From an uncultured Lachnospiraceae bacterium (lineage in GTDB: Bacteria; Bacillota_A; Clostridia; Lachnospirales; Lachnospiraceae): 34,657 nucleotides of DNA. The translations under genes were made by a program, and so were the position numbers. The notes under the pieces were generated by a model. It did no database searches. It saw nothing but the letters and a program-made list of their open reading frames with translations, and had not been told where the DNA came from. Below, piece after piece: positions 31,810-34,657 of this stretch. The stretch is taken from assembly GCA_910585355.1 (NCBI GenBank), contig CAJUDN010000028.1, forward strand, positions 1 to 34,657, read 5' to 3'. The stretch's first letter is position 1. Every line of letters starts with the position of its first letter.

Positions 31810-32458
31810 TTCCAAATTTTTTCTTTTTTCCAAAAGGAAGGGAAAACACAGGTGCCTTGGAAGCCGCCGCTTCCGCCCTTCCCCGGCCTTCTTTCTGGTA
31901 CAGCCGAATAGTTTCATCCAGTTGACGGAACCGTTCCTCCTCACGCTCATCTGCCACCCGCATCAGGTAATCCACCTCTTTCAACACCCGTTCATTGACC
32001 ATTCTGCTAATATCCTGACTCAGTTTCTCGTTGTTCTCCTCGATAGCCTGTCCAATCATCTGCCCCATAATTACTTTGAATTGTTCCGCTCGCTCCTCTG
32101 CCATCATTGTGGTAAGCTCCCTGTCATCCATATTTTTATACTTTACATTTTCCTTTTCTGTGCATTCCTTTAATACAGCCACAACATCCTCCTCCAAAAC
32201 ATCACTGGGAACAACCACCTCGCCCTCTGTCTCCAATGATCTGGAAAGAGCCGCCTTGATGGCTTTAAGCTGGTATCCCTTCTCCTTCAGTTCTTTAATC
32301 TGTTTAAAAAGACGGATATGAAAATCCGTATAATAACGGTGTCCCATCTCATTCCTTGGTATGTTCATTTCCAGCTCCTCTTCCCAGTACCTGAGAACAT
32401 GAGATTCAACGTCAACTTTCCTCGAGGCATCGGAAATCAGATAATGTGTTTCTGACAT
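31790..32458 (-). CDS. MerR-type helix-turn-helix protein with coiled-coil C-terminus
   Basis: This 222-residue protein begins with a winged helix-turn-helix of MerR/HTH_17 type. It shows YLISDASRKVDVESHVLRYWEEEL near 6-30, then IPRNEMGHRYYTDFHIRLFKQIKELKEKGY to about residue 62. The middle and C-terminal parts (about 75-200) are highly charged and predicted to be coiled coil, ending in a basic tail (FGKKKKFGRNG). This layout resembles RacA-like or DUF3967-type DNA-binding proteins more than metal-sensing MerR regulators, because no Cys effector motif is present. It lies downstream of dnaB, separated by a terminator and a mobile repeat, so it is a separate unit. The target is unknown. Confidence 0.8.
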   Translation of the reverse strand: MSETHYLISDASRKVDVESHVLRYWEEELEMNIPRNEMGHRYYTDFHIRLFKQIKELKEKGYQLKAIKAALSRSLETEGEVVVPSDVLEEDVVAVLKECTEKENVKYKNMDDRELTTMMAEERAEQFKVIMGQMIGQAIEENNEKLSQDISRMVNERVLKEVDYLMRVADEREEERFRQLDETIRLYQKEGRGRAEAAASKAPVFSLPFGKKKKFGRNGNKL

Positions 32459-32582
32459 GGCTGTCCTCTTCCTTTCCCATATTTGATTACTCTGTTAACA
32501 ATATATGTGAAGCTCCTGACAAATATTCCTAAAAACTTTTCTGAACTTAAGAAAGAATCTCAATATATGGTAGATATCCTCT
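32459..32582. other. Upstream region of the MerR-like gene
   Basis: This AT-rich stretch carries the ribosome site GGAAAGGAAGAGGAC next to the MerR-like ATG. I see no clear promoter or further gene. The 426-bp gap 32459-32884 otherwise contains the complete TA-flanked element and the dnaB terminator. Confidence 0.4.
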
Positions 32583-32714
32583 TAGAACGTGTCTGAAAAT
32601 TGTTTTCCGCCAGATTTGCGTCACAGTTTGTGGGAAATTGGGTTCGAATGAGGGCCTAATTTCCTGCAAAGTGGAGCGTGCAGATGATGGGAATGAATTT
32701 TCAAACACGCTCTA
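32583..32714. repeat. Complete TA-flanked inverted-repeat element (MITE-like family A, copy 2)
   Basis: The 132-bp element is bounded by TA. The left end is TAGAACGTGTCTGAAAATT and the right end is AATTTTCAAACACGCTCTA, inverted repeats of 19 bases with two mismatches. It encodes no protein. Partial copies with the same ends occupy 1-118 (right end TTTTCAGGCACACTCTA) and 34532-34657 (left end TAGAGTGTGTCTGAAAA). The TA boundary fits a transposase that targets TA, such as IS630/Tc1-mariner type. No such transposase is in the window. Confidence 0.7.
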
Positions 32715-32834
32715 AAAGGATTTCATGCAAAATAAGTAAGTGTGTACATTCATGCACGAAGAGATTTTTGTTTCAATTAAGAAAGCTCTTCTTCCATCTC
32801 ACTTTTATACATTAACGCAGCAAGATCTATCCTA

Positions 32835-32871
32835 TAAAATAAAAAATCCCGGGGCATTTACTCCAGGATTT
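32835..32871 (-). terminator. Intrinsic terminator of dnaB
   Basis: On the minus strand AAATCCTGG (32863-32871) pairs with CCGGGATTT (32844-32852) with one G-U pair, followed by a run of T interrupted by one A. Confidence 0.85.
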
Positions 32872-32884
32872 AAAACAGTTTATT

Positions 32885-34222
32885 CTATTGTTCCTTTGCC
32901 ATATTCACAAAACGCGTCAGTTCTGGTTTCCACCCCAGATTTACAGTTCCAATGGGGCCGTTTCTCTGCTTGGCAATGATGACCTCCGCTACATTGGGAG
33001 TATCCGTATCTTTATTATAATAATCATCGCGGTATAGAAACATTACCACATCCGCGTCCTGCTCAATCGCGCCAGATTCGCGGAGGTCCGAAAGCATGGG
33101 CCTGTGGTCTGTACGGGTTTCACAGGCGCGGGAAAGCTGGGATAAGGCAATAACCGGAGCGTTCAACTCACGGGCCAACGCTTTTAAAGAACGGGAAATT
33201 TCCGAAATTTCCTGCTGGCGGTTATCACCGTTTTTGGCGCTCCCTGTCATCAGCTGGAGATAATCAATCACCACCAGATCAAGTCCGTATTCCAGCTTGA
33301 TTTTTCTGCACTTGGACCGCAGTTCCATAATGGAAATACCAGGGGTATCGTCTATCATCAGTTTGGAATTTCCAATGGCGCCGATTCCTTCCACCACCGC
33401 GTCCCAGTCGGCATCTGTCAAAGTCCCGGTACGTAACTTCTGGGAATCCACATTGGATTCCATGGCCAGCATACGGTTCACAAGCTGTTCCTTGGACATC
33501 TCCAAGCTAAAAATCAAGCAGGTCTTCTGACGGCGCACCCCCACATAATCCGCAATATTTAAAACAAAAGCTGTCTTACCCATGGATGGGCGGGCCGCAA
33601 TGAGAATCAGATCCGATGGCTGAAGTCCCGATGTCCTGTAATCCAGATCAATAAAGCCTGTGGCAATCCCTGTCACCGTGGATTTTGAGCGGGTTGCCTG
33701 TTCAATTTTATCCAGCACATTTAAGGCCACCTGCCGGATTGGGACGAAATCCCCTCCGTTTCGGCTCTGGAGCAGGTTAAAAATCTGTTTTTCTGTATCG
33801 CCCAGAATGGTATCTAGACTCTCTTTTCCGGCATAGCAGGAATTGGCAATATCTTCGTTTATTTTTATAAGGCGGCGCATAACTGCCTTTTCATGTACAA
33901 TAGCAGCATAGGAACGCACATTGACAGAGGTTGGAACCATTGCCATAATATCCCGGACAAAATCCAGGCTGCACACCTCCGGCGGCACGTCTTTTTCCTT
34001 CAACCTGTCCTGAAGCGTCACCAAATCCACCGGTTTTCCCTCATTGAACAGTTCCACCATGGTCTCAAACATGACACCGTACTGGCGCTGATAAAATTCA
34101 TCTGCCGCAACGATTTCTGATGCGGCAATGATCGCCTCCCTGTTCATCAGCATAGAGCCGATAACAGATTGCTCCGCCTCTATGCTGTGCGGGAGCACCC
34201 GCTTTACTAATGCCTCTTCCAT
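32885..34222 (-). CDS. dnaB: Replicative DNA helicase DnaB
   Basis: This is the hexameric helicase that unwinds DNA at the replication fork, 445 residues from the chosen start. The ATG at 34222 is used because GGGAGG is correctly spaced before it and the DnaB N-terminus (RVLPHSIEAEQSVIGSML) follows; a TTG 12 bases upstream is inside the ribosome site. The N-terminal primase-interacting domain covers about 1-110. A linker and the RecA-like ATPase domain follow, with Walker A ARPSMGKT at 210-217, IFSLEMSKEQL (motif H1a-like), the Walker B region DLVVIDYLQLM near 310, the SQLSRACETR loop and the C-terminal AKQRNGPIGTV with its arginine finger. No loader gene (dnaI/dnaC) or rplI is beside it in the window. 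Confidence 0.95.
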   Translation of the reverse strand: MEEALVKRVLPHSIEAEQSVIGSMLMNREAIIAASEIVAADEFYQRQYGVMFETMVELFNEGKPVDLVTLQDRLKEKDVPPEVCSLDFVRDIMAMVPTSVNVRSYAAIVHEKAVMRRLIKINEDIANSCYAGKESLDTILGDTEKQIFNLLQSRNGGDFVPIRQVALNVLDKIEQATRSKSTVTGIATGFIDLDYRTSGLQPSDLILIAARPSMGKTAFVLNIADYVGVRRQKTCLIFSLEMSKEQLVNRMLAMESNVDSQKLRTGTLTDADWDAVVEGIGAIGNSKLMIDDTPGISIMELRSKCRKIKLEYGLDLVVIDYLQLMTGSAKNGDNRQQEISEISRSLKALARELNAPVIALSQLSRACETRTDHRPMLSDLRESGAIEQDADVVMFLYRDDYYNKDTDTPNVAEVIIAKQRNGPIGTVNLGWKPELTRFVNMAKEQ

Positions 34223-34401
34223 GTTTCCTCCCAATCACGTTTTCGGCCCTTCCGTCCGGAACAAACGGCATTACCGTTCACGCCATAACGACTTCCCGCC
34301 GATACGTCATGGAACAGTGCCGTTCTGTTTCGATGAGAATGTTTTTTCCTTCGTGCTATCGGAAAAGCAAGCCAGCAAAACATACGGCCATTAAAGATGG
34401 A
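34223..34401. other. Upstream region of dnaB
   Basis: No gene is visible. TTACCGTTCA at 34271-34280 and GGAACAGTGCC near 34311-34321 resemble a decayed GTTCAG-family pair. I could not identify a confident dnaB promoter; the gene may be transcribed from outside the window through this repeat cluster. Confidence 0.35.
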
Positions 34402-34537
34402 ACTCTAGTACTACAGCGTACATTTAATATCATACTCACTTTTTGCAAAGGAACTTGCGTATAATTAGTAGTAATTACAAGCGAATGCCGCAGTTTCACA
34501 CAAGCTGATTTCGAAATGTACGCTGTAGTACTAGAGT
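34402..34537. repeat. TA-flanked inverted-repeat element with perfect 24-bp arms (MITE-like family B)
   Basis: The arm at 34402-34425 (starts ACTCTAGTACTACAG, ends CGTACATTT) is the exact reverse complement of 34514-34537, enclosing 88 bases. Trimmed to the TA dinucleotides, the element runs from GTACTACAGCG to CGCTGTAGTAC with TA on both sides. The interior has a TAATTA/TAATTA hairpin and no coding frame. Its right TA is also the left end of the adjoining family A element. Confidence 0.75.
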
Positions 34538-34657
34538 GTGTCTGAAAATTAAAAAATGCACAAAATCTGGCGAGAAGTAGTACAAAAATGCTCGTAAAAC
34601 CCGGGTGAGCATGTGTTTAAAAGCGATATAACGGGCCGACTATAGCACGATTTTTGT
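34532..34657. repeat. Left part of a family A element (copy 3), running off the window
   Basis: It begins TAGAGTGTGTCTGAAAATT, matching the family A left end at 32583, and contains AAATCTGGCG, the inverse of the CGCCAGATTT near 32609. Inside, TGCTC/GAGCA (near 34594 and 34611) and an outer ACAAAAAT/ATTTTTGT pairing form a long hairpin reaching the last base of the window. Confidence 0.55.

Noticed and set aside
32641..32649. GGTTCGAAT, a tRNA T-loop-like string
   Set aside because: It lies inside the MITE-like element, and no cloverleaf arms or acceptor stem can be drawn around it.

Overview
The window looks like a piece of an anaerobic Clostridia chromosome, most probably Lachnospiraceae. 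The evidence is strong AGGAGG-type ribosome sites, a rubrerythrin, a 56-residue 2[4Fe-4S] ferredoxin, solute-binding lipoproteins with Ala/Thr/Glu-rich linkers, and intergenic spaces full of short palindromic repeats. No rRNA, tRNA, CRISPR array, transposase or phage gene was found. Both ends of the window lie inside copies of the same short inverted-repeat element, so it may be a whole contig that broke at repeats.

Layout. (1) 163-711: rubrerythrin. (2) 961-10785, minus strand: a YhcH/NanQ-type protein at the 3' end of a complete Opp/Dpp-type ABC transporter (binding protein, two permeases, two ATPases), preceded by a CUT1 sugar ABC transporter (binding protein and two permeases, no ATPase). 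(3) 11108-16308: two tandem near-copies of an SGNH esterase, a convergent YesL-like membrane protein, an AGE/RenBP-type N-acylglucosamine 2-epimerase, a second YhcH/NanQ protein and an N-acetylneuraminate lyase. (4) 16512-19094: a soluble hybrid sensor kinase. (5) 19208-24864: a 1724-residue DUF5724/DUF4132 protein and a small AT-rich coiled-coil protein. (6) 24952-31548: an M20 amidohydrolase, an MsmK/UgpC-type shared sugar-ABC ATPase, nagA-nagB, a GalM-like aldose 1-epimerase and a ferredoxin. (7) 31790-34222: a MerR-like coiled-coil protein and the replicative helicase DnaB.

How the genes fit together. Regions 2, 3 and 6 read as a sialic acid (Neu5Ac) scavenging locus. Uptake would use one or both ABC systems, with MsmK as a likely ATPase for the CUT1 system. 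The SGNH enzymes could remove O-acetyl groups and YhcH/NanQ could handle the anomers. NanA cleaves Neu5Ac to ManNAc and pyruvate, and the AGE epimerase makes GlcNAc directly. After phosphorylation, NagA and NagB give fructose-6-phosphate. The GlcNAc kinase this route needs is not in the window; neither are a sialidase, NanE, NanK or a NanR-type regulator. The substrate assignment is inference from gene content.

The intergenic spaces hold at least three families of short inverted repeats: a TA-flanked element of about 130 bp, a second TA-flanked element with a perfect 24-bp inverted repeat, and a GTTCAG-ended family. A 105-bp-spaced pair of TATAAT-containing palindromes is also present. Several of these lie in the leaders or promoter regions of the catabolic genes.
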